64,000 bases of DNA. It comes from Rodentibacter haemolyticus. Lineage in GTDB: Bacteria; Pseudomonadota; Gammaproteobacteria; Enterobacterales; Pasteurellaceae. The position numbers were made by a program, and so were the translations under genes. Each line of letters opens with the position of its first letter. Position 1 is the stretch's first letter. Of the stretch, positions 8,742-16,029 are shown piece after piece. The notes beneath the pieces were generated by a model, which was given only the letters and a program-made list of their open reading frames with translations, was not told the DNA's origin and did no database searches. The stretch lies in the NCBI RefSeq assembly GCF_015356115.1, contig NZ_CP063056.1:1736001-1800000 (forward strand), in the 5' to 3' direction.

Positions 8742-8777
8742 AAACTTAAACTTAAACTTAAACTTAAACTTAAACTT
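8742..8777 (+). repeat. Hexanucleotide tandem repeat (AAACTT)x6
   Basis: Six exact copies of AAACTT run from 8742 to 8777, followed by AAG. The tract lies 98-133 bases upstream of the nitronate monooxygenase start. Copy-number change would move promoter or operator spacing in 6-bp steps. Confidence 0.95.
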
Positions 8778-8788
8778 AAGATAAGAGT

Positions 8789-8810
8789 ATATTTTCAAAT
8801 TTGAAAATAT
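8789..8810. promoter_or_regulatory. Perfect 22-bp palindrome, candidate operator
   Basis: Half-site ATATTTTCAAA followed immediately by its exact complement TTTGAAAATAT. It lies 11 bases behind the hexamer repeat, in the divergent region between two genes, where a dimeric regulator would be expected to bind. Confidence 0.55.
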
Positions 8811-8992
8811 CTTCAAATGACTTAGTTTCAAAAGACACTAGTTTGTTTTCAGCAAATGATTTTCCATAGATAAGGCAGTCGAGACATTTCCATAGCCACA
8901 AAAGATTCAATTTGGTGGTAACAGTTACATTTATTGCTTAATCATAAAAACATTAAGATCAATGAAAGTCATTCCAAAAATGAGAAAATAAA

Positions 8993-9850
8993 ATGGATCT
9001 AAATGCAGTAAGAATGTTTGTCGGTGTGGTGCAAGCGGGCAGTTTTTCTAAAGCGGCGGAAAAGTTACAAATTCCGATTGTGACCATTAGTCGTAATATT
9101 CGAGAGTTAGAAAATCAGCTTAATACGCAGTTATTAGAACGTGCTAAAATGGGTGTAACGCCAACTCTTGCGGGGCAGAAGTTTTATGAACAGAGCTATT
9201 TAAGCATTGATATGTTGTTAGGGAGTGCACGCTTCACTCCGATGAGAAGGAATTAAGAGGCAAATTACGCATTGCTACGCCACCGTTTTTTATTCCGGCA
9301 TGGGGTTATATTGCGGCGTTTCAAAAGCAATATTCGAATGTAGAAGTACATTGCTCGGTAAGCGGTCGCATTAGTGATTTTTTCGCCGACCGATGGCATT
9401 GATGTGGCGTTTCGGTTAGGGGATTTGCACACCGATAATGTGATTGCCAAAAAGATAATAGAAGTTGGTTCAGCATTGGTTGCCACGCCTGAATTTATTG
9501 CCCAGTTTGACAAGCCAGAAACATTGCCAGATCTCGCTCATTTCCGCTATGCCACTTGGGGGAATAGCTGTTCGGTCGGCTCGCTGAACATTTTTACCGC
9601 CCCTATTCCACCTCTGACGATGAGTTTTACCAGCAATGATTTGCAAGTGGTGCTTCATTATGTATTGCAAGGTTTGGCAATTGGTATTTTGCCGCCTTAT
9701 GCCGTGCAAGAAGCACTCCAAGCGGGCGAATTAGTTGAAATTTTTACAAATCAGCCGAAAAAGCGGCACAATGTTCATTTGATTTACCCGTCGCATAAAC
9801 ATCCTTCTGCTGTGTTAAAAGCTTTTGTGGAGTTTTGTTTGAAGCATTAA
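8993..9850 (+). pseudogene. LysR-type regulator with two frameshifts
   Basis: ATG 8993 opens a normal LysR N-terminus (AVRMFVGVVQAGSFSKAAEK, then TISRNIRELENQL) that ends at a TAA at 9254-9256. The next segment, about 9230-9395, continues in a second frame (DEKELRGKLRIATPPFFIPA, later VHCSVSGRISDFF). The C-terminal part continues in a third frame from about 9380 (SPTDGIDVAFRLGDLHTDNV to VEFCLKH, stop 9850). The first shift lies at about 9225-9230. The second is at a T6 run in GATTTTTTCGCC, where T5 would give ISDFSPTDGID. Together the pieces make one full-length LysR of about 285 residues. It is divergent from the broken nitronate monooxygenase, its probable former target. Confidence 0.88.
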
Positions 9851-9859
9851 AAGTGCGGT
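9851..9859 (+). repeat. Haemophilus-type uptake signal sequence
   Basis: AAGTGCGGT followed by CAAATT directly behind the LysR pseudogene. It is one of only three copies of this type I found in the first 10 kb, against roughly one per kb further on. Confidence 0.85.
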
Positions 9860-9891
9860 CAAATTCCTTAAAATTTTAATGTTCCGCAAAA

Positions 9892-10407
9892 TTAGCCAAT
9901 GTTATTAAAGGCTAAATATTTGCGGATACTTTCATCTTTGGTGTAGATAAATTCTTGTATCGCCAACACTTCAAGTTTTGCATAGTGTTTTTTAAGCACA
10001 TCCTCCGCTGAATATAGTACTTCGCCACGTGTGATACGCTGTGCCATACTGGTAAATACACGCTCAGTTAAAAAATCTAACTCAGAATAATGAGATAGTG
10101 CGCTATTTTGTGTCAACCAATTAAATAGCGACAGAAATTCTTGTGGGAAAATCGGTTGATATTGAGTAATGTTCGCCAAGATTTCAGCTTCAACCTGTAC
10201 AAGTACTTGCTTAAACAAGCGGGTAAAATTTTTTGCGATAATATGGACAATCACAATATTCGACACAATCCCTTTAAATCGCCCTAAATCCTTGGCAAGT
10301 AACGGATTTAAGAAATTCTCGCGCCGATCTGTTGTGCTATCAATAAAGCGATGTAGCCTCGCACCGTTTTGAATATGACTAGCCTCCGCTAAATCTTCAA
10401 TATAGTT
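9892..10407 (-). pseudogene. ACP phosphodiesterase-like (AcpH/DUF479) gene without its start
   Basis: An open frame without a stop from 10407 to 9892. It contains ASHIQNGARLHRFIDSTTD, the residue pattern around the His/Asp pair of acyl-carrier-protein phosphodiesterases that strip phosphopantetheine from ACP. The C-terminal half (GEVLYSAEDVLKKHYAKLE) aligns with the rest of that family. A TAA at 10408-10410 precedes the frame and no start codon lies between it and the conserved region, so about 27 N-terminal residues are missing. A GTG at 10266 could only start a truncated protein. The break lies next to an Actinobacillus-type uptake signal at 10443-10452. Family assignment is moderate. Confidence 0.6.
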
Positions 10408-10442
10408 TTAATTATCCAACAAGTAAATTTTTCACTATTTAC

Positions 10443-10452
10443 GACCGCTTGT
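10443..10452 (-). repeat. Actinobacillus-type uptake signal sequence
   Basis: ACAAGCGGTC on the minus strand, followed by GTAAATAGTGAAAAATTT. It sits between the 6-TM protein stop and the truncated AcpH-like gene, at an apparent breakpoint. Confidence 0.75.
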
Positions 10453-10454
10453 AT

Positions 10455-11306
10455 TTAGACTTCCACCCGCTTACCGATGTCTTTGAGGTTGGAAAACTCT
10501 TCCAGCAATCTCGGGGCATCGTCAAGGCTCATGGCGAAAGTCCAAAGGTAGGTGATGACAGCATAAATATGTCCGGCTTGTACGCCTTGCGTGGTAGCAA
10601 GTTGCACCACGGTCACGCCGAATAAAATCGCAGCTGAGACACCAATCCATAAATACCCCATTGCTTCTCGGTTGGATAAACGAATACGTAATTTTGCTAA
10701 CAAGTCATAGTGTTTATCAAGCTGATAGGGGTCACTTTTTTCAATCATTTGTACTTCTTTTTCTAAGCGATTATTCAGTTTTAAATAGAGTAAATCGTTC
10801 GTTTTGGCGTATTTTGGCAACAAGATCATGAAAAAGAATAAAATAGCGAAAGCTGTCACTCCCGACCAAAATTCAATCAGTAATAACATTAGTGCCGCCC
10901 CGATAATCGAAAAACTCGACATGATTAGCGTAGGGAGGTGTTGTTCGAAAAAATCAACGAATTGGCGAGATAACGCCACGCGAGCGGTAATCGCAGAGGT
11001 ATCTAAACCTTTTTCTCGCTGATTAAGTACCACCGGTACGGCAAGTTCTGCATAAATACGGGCGAAAGCTCGAGTATCTATCGCTCGACGTGTTGCACCA
11101 ATACCCCAAATAACCAAGACCACTAACGAATAAGTGAGCGACAGCCAAATATCACCTTGCATCATCGCATTAACGGCAAAGCTACCAAACAGCGGGTAGG
11201 TTAGAAATAAGATATTCTCAAGCGTTACGAAAAAGAAAGTGATAAATAATCGCCGTTTATTATTTTTTGCAATGGATTTTAAATTATCAAGGGCATTTGT
11301 CTGCAT
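10455..11306 (-). CDS. ABC-transporter six-TM domain protein without ATPase domain
   Basis: A 283-residue integral membrane protein with hydrophobic stretches at about residues 20-45, 52-70, 130-165 and 215-260, arranged like the membrane half of an ABC exporter (ABC_membrane_3-type). There is no Walker A, signature or Walker B sequence, and none in the adjacent genes. Stand-alone members of this family are known in gamma-proteobacteria, and their partner and role are unclear. The start at ATG 11306 (MQTNALDNLKSIAKNNKRRL) leaves a basic cytoplasmic N-terminus. It could be an orphan half-transporter or have lost its nucleotide-binding part. Confidence 0.75.
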   Translation of the reverse strand: MQTNALDNLKSIAKNNKRRLFITFFFVTLENILFLTYPLFGSFAVNAMMQGDIWLSLTYSLVVLVIWGIGATRRAIDTRAFARIYAELAVPVVLNQREKGLDTSAITARVALSRQFVDFFEQHLPTLIMSSFSIIGAALMLLLIEFWSGVTAFAILFFFMILLPKYAKTNDLLYLKLNNRLEKEVQMIEKSDPYQLDKHYDLLAKLRIRLSNREAMGYLWIGVSAAILFGVTVVQLATTQGVQAGHIYAVITYLWTFAMSLDDAPRLLEEFSNLKDIGKRVEV

Positions 11307-11373
11307 ATTAAATTCCTAAATTTTGTCATGTTGAAGGCGCAAAAGTATAGAAGAATACTCCTGTACTGACAAA

Positions 11374-13401
11374 CTATTCCGCTAATTCGGTTTGTTCGTG
11401 TGCCATTAATTCTTGCCCAACATCATCAAGTAAACTTAAATAGCGTTCATATTGCTTCAATATATCAGCGATGAGTTCATCCTGATCCATATATTGCACA
11501 TCGTATCCTATGCGCCCATCGAAGAAATAAGAATATGGCTCATAAGTGGTGCTATGTTGAATATGCGGCAAGTTTTCATCATTAATTAATTGTTTTGAAA
11601 CTTTATGCCCTACGGATTTAATTCCATACATAAAATCACGCATTGATTCTTTTTGGATGATCAATTCAACCGCCGGTTCATCTTGCTCAAATAAAGTATT
11701 CACCTGAACGCTTAAGTTATATTTGCCAGTCAGTTCTTGGCGTAGCTCACGCATAGCAGGCAGGGCGGTATGTTTTAAAAAACGGAGAATGTCTTTCTCT
11801 TGGGTTTGATTCATCATCTGCTCTAAGCGTTCTTTCCATTTTTCTCCTGTCCAAAAAATACTGGTTGGGTTCACTTTGGTCGCAAAATATTTTTTATCGG
11901 CATTTAACCCTTTCCACAAACTGAAACACATGAGCAACATTAAAAGGGCAAAAGGTAATGCCACGATTAAGGTCATCGTTTGAAGATTGGCTAAACCGCC
12001 CGATTGCATTAAAACGATTGCAACCACAGACATTAATACGCCCCACATCACCGCTTGCCATCGTGGCGAAGTGATACTTTTATCACGTGAGGCGATGTTA
12101 TTTAATACATAAATCCCCGAGTCTGCCGAAGTGATAAAAAATAAAGCGATAACAATTAAACTCACCAAACCTGTGATAGTTGGTAAAGGCAGATAATTTA
12201 AGAATTTGAAGAGTAAAATTTCAGGTGATGAAATCATTTCACCGAGCGACCCAGATGCGGCTCCGTCATTTAACCAAATCGCCGTATTACCAAATACGGT
12301 AAACCAGAGAATACCGAATAAACTAGGAATGATTAGCACGCCAAAAATAAATTCGCGAATTGTTCGCCCTTTGGAAATACGCGCGATGAATAAACCGACA
12401 AATGGCGCCCAAGAACACCACCACGCCCAGTAAAGGATCGTCCAGCTGCTGAACCAATCGGTATGTTCTTGTTCATATACATAGGTTTTAAAGCTAAGTT
12501 GCACTAAATTGCTGAGATAAGTGCCGATATTGTCGCTAAATGCAGAAAGCAGATAAAGCGTTGGTCCGGTTAATAATACGAAAATAAGCAGCGAGAACGC
12601 TAAGCTGAGATTTAATTGGCTTAGCATTTTTACGCCTTTTCCTACCCCTGAAATAGCAGAGAAAATCGCTAGGCTCATTACAGCAACAATAACAATAATT
12701 TGTAAGCTGAAGTTATTTTCACTGATCCAACCTATTTGATGTAACCCTGCACCTAATTGAGATGCGCCAAAACCTAATGTGGTAATAATACCGAACAGAG
12801 TGGCAAGTAACGCCATAATATCGATAATATCGCCGATTTTGCCATTGATACGATCTTTGAATAATGGGTAGAAACAAGAGCGTAATGCTAAGGGTAATTT
12901 ATAGCGGAAACCAAAATAGGCTAAGGCTAACGCGATCATTCCATAAACAGCCCAAGCGTGAATTCCCCAGTGAAATAGGGTGTGTAACAGGGCTTCTTGC
13001 TGTTTATGTTCCGCAGCACCGGTCGTAATTTCGGAAAGATAATGGGTTAGCGGTTCTGCCACACCGAAAAACATTAATCCCACGCCCATACCGGCGGCAA
13101 AAAGCATCGCTAACCAAGAAAGAAAACCAAATTCAGGTTCTTCTTCATCATTACCGAGCTTAATATTTCCTAAGTTACTCACTGATAAAATGAGAAGAAA
13201 ACTTAAAAATACTGAAAATGCTAAAACGTAAAACCAACTAAAATGCGCAAAAATACCAGCTTTTGCTTGGTTTAAAAGTGATTGCGTTTGTGTCGGTGCA
13301 ATTAAAATCATCAACATCAATAACAAAACAAAAAATAACGTCAAACCAATCACAAAAGGATTAAATGACGTTCGCTTTTCTATAAATTGAGATAAAGACA
13401 A
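11374..13401 (-). CDS. betT: BCCT-family choline/glycine betaine transporter, long BetT type
   Basis: A 675-residue secondary transporter of the betaine-choline-carnitine family with about 12 membrane segments in the first 500 residues. Diagnostic sequences are AAGMGVGLMFFGVAEP in the substrate-binding helix and the BCCT signature YWAWWCSWAPFVGLFIARIS. About 170 hydrophilic residues follow the last helix (from KGLNADKKYF), as in E. coli BetT and other long forms where this tail tunes osmotic activation. Choline taken up could be oxidised to betaine, but no betAB genes are near. The start at 13401 gives MSLSQFIEKRTSFNPFVIG. A hairpin-forming palindrome lies 78 bases upstream. Confidence 0.9.
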   Translation of the reverse strand: MSLSQFIEKRTSFNPFVIGLTLFFVLLLMLMILIAPTQTQSLLNQAKAGIFAHFSWFYVLAFSVFLSFLLILSVSNLGNIKLGNDEEEPEFGFLSWLAMLFAAGMGVGLMFFGVAEPLTHYLSEITTGAAEHKQQEALLHTLFHWGIHAWAVYGMIALALAYFGFRYKLPLALRSCFYPLFKDRINGKIGDIIDIMALLATLFGIITTLGFGASQLGAGLHQIGWISENNFSLQIIVIVAVMSLAIFSAISGVGKGVKMLSQLNLSLAFSLLIFVLLTGPTLYLLSAFSDNIGTYLSNLVQLSFKTYVYEQEHTDWFSSWTILYWAWWCSWAPFVGLFIARISKGRTIREFIFGVLIIPSLFGILWFTVFGNTAIWLNDGAASGSLGEMISSPEILLFKFLNYLPLPTITGLVSLIVIALFFITSADSGIYVLNNIASRDKSITSPRWQAVMWGVLMSVVAIVLMQSGGLANLQTMTLIVALPFALLMLLMCFSLWKGLNADKKYFATKVNPTSIFWTGEKWKERLEQMMNQTQEKDILRFLKHTALPAMRELRQELTGKYNLSVQVNTLFEQDEPAVELIIQKESMRDFMYGIKSVGHKVSKQLINDENLPHIQHSTTYEPYSYFFDGRIGYDVQYMDQDELIADILKQYERYLSLLDDVGQELMAHEQTELAE

Positions 13402-13478
13402 ACCCTTTCCCCTTAAAAATTAAGTAGATAAATTTAAAAAATCGATTTAATTCACATTGCCCTCAGGCAAAAAAGTGT

Positions 13479-13494
13479 GCAGTGGAGCCACTGC
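13479..13494. promoter_or_regulatory. Palindrome upstream of betT
   Basis: GCAGTGG AG CCACTGC, a 7-bp perfect stem with a 2-base centre, 78 bases upstream of the betT start. It could be an operator for an osmotic or choline-responsive regulator, or a leader hairpin; no direct evidence separates these. Confidence 0.4.
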
Positions 13495-13621
13495 GATGAC
13501 AGCACATAGAAGTGCGATTTTGATGGAAACACTCAGTAGGAATTGAGAGATTGTTTCTGAAAATTGTGAAAACTATATCAAAAAATATGGATTATTTCAA
13601 ATTAGTAGATATTTAGGATAA

Positions 13622-13818
13622 AAGTGCGGTTAAAAAACATTGGATTTTTTCGGTATTATGTATCCAATCGCACAAGGAGAATTCTACATCCAATATTTAT
13701 TTGGGGCGGGTGCGTTGAGCTTTGCGTAACGCACCGTTTAATCTATTGGCGCATCACGGCTTCGCCTAACGCTACCCTACAGTGATTTGTGCTAATGCCG
13801 GATTTTTTAACCGCACTT
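13622..13818. repeat. USS-bounded dispersed repeat element, copy 1
   Basis: About 197 bases bounded by inverted uptake signals (AAGTGCGGT at 13622-13630, ACCGCACTT at 13810-13818). Inside are CGGTATTATGTATCCAATCG, then GCACAAGGAGAATT, and a palindromic core GGGTGCGTT...AACGCACC. A second copy with the same order of parts lies at 38669-38854, and partial copies near 29310-29450, 51215-51310, 54398-54440 and 55900-55965. Confidence 0.75.
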
Positions 13819-13834
13819 GTTGAAGAAAAACAAA

Positions 13835-14986
13835 TTAACTGATTCTTTCTTCGATAATGCCACCGCCTAAACAGACTTCATCAAGATAAAACACGGCGGA
13901 TTGACCCGGTGTTACCGCTGCTTGCGGTTCATCAAAGGCTACTCGAATGGTCTCATCATCAATAGGTTCAATGACACAAGGAATATCCGTTTGGCGATAA
14001 CGGGTTTTGACCGTGCAACGTAATGGCCGGCGAATCGGTTGACGCTCAACCCAGTGGAGTTGTTTCGCAATTAATCCGTTGGAAAATAAACGGGGGTGAG
14101 CCTGTCCTTGTGCAACGATTAATTCGTTATTTTCTACATCTTTATCCACCACATACCAAGCTTCATCGCCGGCATTTTTTAAACCGCCAATGCCTAAACC
14201 TTTGCGTTGTCCCAATGTGTGATACATTAAGCCATCGTGACGACCGATCACTTCACCCTCTACGGTGCGAATGTTACCCGGTTGTGCCGGTAGATAACGT
14301 GCGAGGAAATCTTTAAATTTACGTTCACCGATAAAGCAAATACCGGTGGAGTCCTTTTTCTTTGCCGTGATTAATCCTAACTCTTCCGCAATTGCACGCA
14401 CGATTGGTTTTTCTATTTCCCCGACAGGGAATAGGCTTTGCCCTACTTGTTTATGGCTCAAGGTGTATAAGAAATAACTTTGATCCTTGTTGGCGTCCAA
14501 TCCGCGTAATAATTTTGCGTTAGTATCATCACCTGTGCGGCGTACATAATGCCCTGTTGCAATATAGTTTGCGCCAAGATCTTCCGCCGCATATTCTAGA
14601 AAGGCTTTGAATTTGATTTCTTTATTGCAAAGAATATCGGGATTTGGTGTACGACCGGCTTTATATTCCGTTAAGAAATGCTCAAACACATTATCCCAAT
14701 ATTCTGCGGCAAAATTGATTTTATGTAATTTTATACCGAGCTTGTCGCATACGGCTTGGGCATCGGCTAAGTCAGCGGCGGCGGTACAATAATCCGTATC
14801 GTCATCTTCTTCCCAATTCTTCATAAACAAGCCTTCCACTTGGTAGCCTTGTTGTTGAAGAATAAAAGCGGAAACTGATGAATCTACGCCGCCTGACATT
14901 CCGCAAATCACTTTTTTGGTTGCGTTTTCGGCGAGTTGTTCTTTTGAAAGAACTGGAAAATTATTTTCGTAAGTAATTGACTTCAT
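13835..14986 (-). CDS. mnmA: tRNA-specific 2-thiouridylase
   Basis: MnmA makes the 2-thio group of 2-thiouridine at the wobble position 34 of tRNA for Lys, Glu and Gln, using sulfur relayed by the Tus proteins. With the start at 14986 (MKSITYENNFPVL) the protein has 383 residues, matching the family. The PP-loop SGGVDSS is at residues 31-37, the catalytic Cys in NPDILCNKEIKF at residue 120 and the second Cys in STGICFIGE at 217. An in-frame ATG at 15001 overlaps the stop of the upstream gene (ATGA) and would add five residues. Neither start has a good Shine-Dalgarno sequence, so coupling to the upstream gene is possible. Confidence 0.95.
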   Translation of the reverse strand: MKSITYENNFPVLSKEQLAENATKKVICGMSGGVDSSVSAFILQQQGYQVEGLFMKNWEEDDDTDYCTAAADLADAQAVCDKLGIKLHKINFAAEYWDNVFEHFLTEYKAGRTPNPDILCNKEIKFKAFLEYAAEDLGANYIATGHYVRRTGDDTNAKLLRGLDANKDQSYFLYTLSHKQVGQSLFPVGEIEKPIVRAIAEELGLITAKKKDSTGICFIGERKFKDFLARYLPAQPGNIRTVEGEVIGRHDGLMYHTLGQRKGLGIGGLKNAGDEAWYVVDKDVENNELIVAQGQAHPRLFSNGLIAKQLHWVERQPIRRPLRCTVKTRYRQTDIPCVIEPIDDETIRVAFDEPQAAVTPGQSAVFYLDEVCLGGGIIEERIS

Positions 14987-14997
14987 ATTTATTAATT

Positions 14998-15417
14998 TCA
15001 TTTTTGAGGAAAAGAAATAAGCTCTTCTCTAGAGCATATTTCAAAATCTAAAATTTTAGTCTGAAATCCCTTGAATTCCACAATGATAGAGTGCCCTTGT
15101 ACACCAATCACTAAGCCTAGCCCAAACTTTTTATGTATTATTTTTTCCCCTATGAGATAGCTATTTGGATTAAATGTATCTGTTTTTAATTGAAGTTTAG
15201 GTTTAGCTGCTTTCTTTATTTCAGTATTCACTTGAATATCAATTTTTTCAGAATAATAATCACAATGAGCAGAGCTAAAACATCTTATTCTTCGTAAACA
15301 GCAATATTTATTATCAAAATGCTTACAACGTCTTTGATGGCGGCGTAGATCATCTGGGGATTTAGAAAGATAACTTATATGCCAAGGTGAACCAACTAAT
15401 TTATTAATCTTTCCCAT
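14998..15417 (-). CDS. Small Cys-rich protein with a UvrD/PcrA-type Tudor-like C-terminus
   Basis: A 139-residue protein of unknown function. The N-terminal third is basic and Cys-rich (RRCKHFDNKYCCLRRIRCFSS, then AHCDYY), compatible with a metal-binding cluster. The C-terminal third, from about residue 88, reads GEKIIHKKFGLGLVIGV...IIVEFKGFQTKIL. This resembles the small beta-barrel at the C-terminus of UvrD/PcrA helicases (pattern GDxVxHxxFGxGxV), which binds RNA polymerase or nucleic acid. No helicase motifs are present. Its stop overlaps an upstream start option of mnmA. The domain similarity is my reading by eye. Confidence 0.6.
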   Translation of the reverse strand: MGKINKLVGSPWHISYLSKSPDDLRRHQRRCKHFDNKYCCLRRIRCFSSAHCDYYSEKIDIQVNTEIKKAAKPKLQLKTDTFNPNSYLIGEKIIHKKFGLGLVIGVQGHSIIVEFKGFQTKILDFEICSREELISFPQK

Positions 15418-15463
15418 AAATATTTTGCTCCTAATTTCTGACTCTATTATTCTATCTATCTAA

Positions 15464-15730
15464 CTAAGTCTCACCATGAGTAATCAGCCCTCGATTAAAA
15501 GCGAGACGTGTTGCAGATTTAGAGCCTAAAAGTTCAGTTTCTCCTTCTTCTTTCAAAATATCCTGCATAAGTTTCCAAGCAAGCTCATGGCAAATTTCAA
15601 AGCTTTGGATTATGCCTTTTTTAATGACTTCAATCTCAGTATTACCGTATTGTGTAACTTCATTAGATAAATAGGTTACTGATTTTTGATAATTTTGAAA
15701 ACGTTGTTTCCAACGAACTTCTTGCAACAC
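15464..15730 (-). pseudogene. Nucleotidyltransferase substrate-binding (HI0074-like, HEPN-type) protein, C-terminally truncated
   Basis: The frame begins at GTG 15730 behind AAGGGGGA and gives 88 residues: RWKQRFQNYQKSV near the N-terminus, then IIQSFEICHELAWKLMQDIL and SATRLAFNRGLITHGET. This matches the first two-thirds of the HI0074 family, four-helix partners of MNT nucleotidyltransferases (a toxin-antitoxin-like pair). At the point where the family continues with Trp the codon is TAG (15464-15466). The following codons read IDRIIES and then drift into the next gene, so the conserved C-terminal helix (usually RN...H motif) is absent. No cognate nucleotidyltransferase gene is adjacent. It is most likely a remnant. 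Confidence 0.7.
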
Positions 15731-15763
15731 AGTCCCCCTTTGAAATATTTTATTAATCTGAAT

Positions 15764-16024
15764 TTATTTTACTTCGTAGAATGGCGAATCCTCATTTTTC
15801 TTCGTAAATTTTTGTTCATATTCGGCTTTGGCTTGTTCATCACCTGCATCAAGTTTTGATTGAAGCGTATCACATGGCTTATCACAATCGCAGGCTTTGG
15901 CAATACCAAGTGTCGATAGGCCGCCACAGCTACCTTTCAAACTCTGCTTTTTGATAATGAATCCGATAGACATCAATAAAATGATAGCAATGAATGCGAG
16001 AAGCGTAAAAAATAAAGTTTGCAT
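15764..16024 (-). CDS. nqrM: Na+-NQR maturation protein NqrM
   Basis: An 86-residue protein with one N-terminal membrane segment (about residues 4-23) and the NqrM cysteine cluster C33, C45, C47 and C51 (GSCGGLSTLGIAKACDCDKP then C). In Vibrio this protein is needed to mature Na+-translocating NADH:quinone reductase, probably by delivering iron to the NqrD/NqrE cysteines. It lies 5 bases behind apbE, the other NQR maturation gene, and downstream of the nqr operon. The C-terminal tail is acidic and hydrophilic. Confidence 0.93.
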   Translation of the reverse strand: MQTLFFTLLAFIAIILLMSIGFIIKKQSLKGSCGGLSTLGIAKACDCDKPCDTLQSKLDAGDEQAKAEYEQKFTKKNEDSPFYEVK

Positions 16025-16029
16025 AGTGA

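Larger units (their letters stand above)
8645..8992. other. AT-rich divergent intergenic region with repeat and palindrome
   Basis: A 348-base gap between the divergent nitronate monooxygenase and LysR pseudogenes. It contains a six-copy AAACTT tandem repeat and a perfect 22-bp palindrome (listed separately). Nothing protein-coding is evident. Confidence 0.7.
13402..13834. other. Intergenic region between mnmA and betT
   Basis: 433 bases without a gene. The betT side holds a GCAGTGG/CCACTGC palindrome at 13479-13494. The mnmA side holds a USS-bounded repeat element at 13622-13818. No further structure is evident. Confidence 0.7.

Noticed and set aside
9380..9850. Independent short regulator starting near 9374
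   Set aside because: It is the effector-domain part of the frameshifted LysR and begins at a non-standard codon without a ribosome site.
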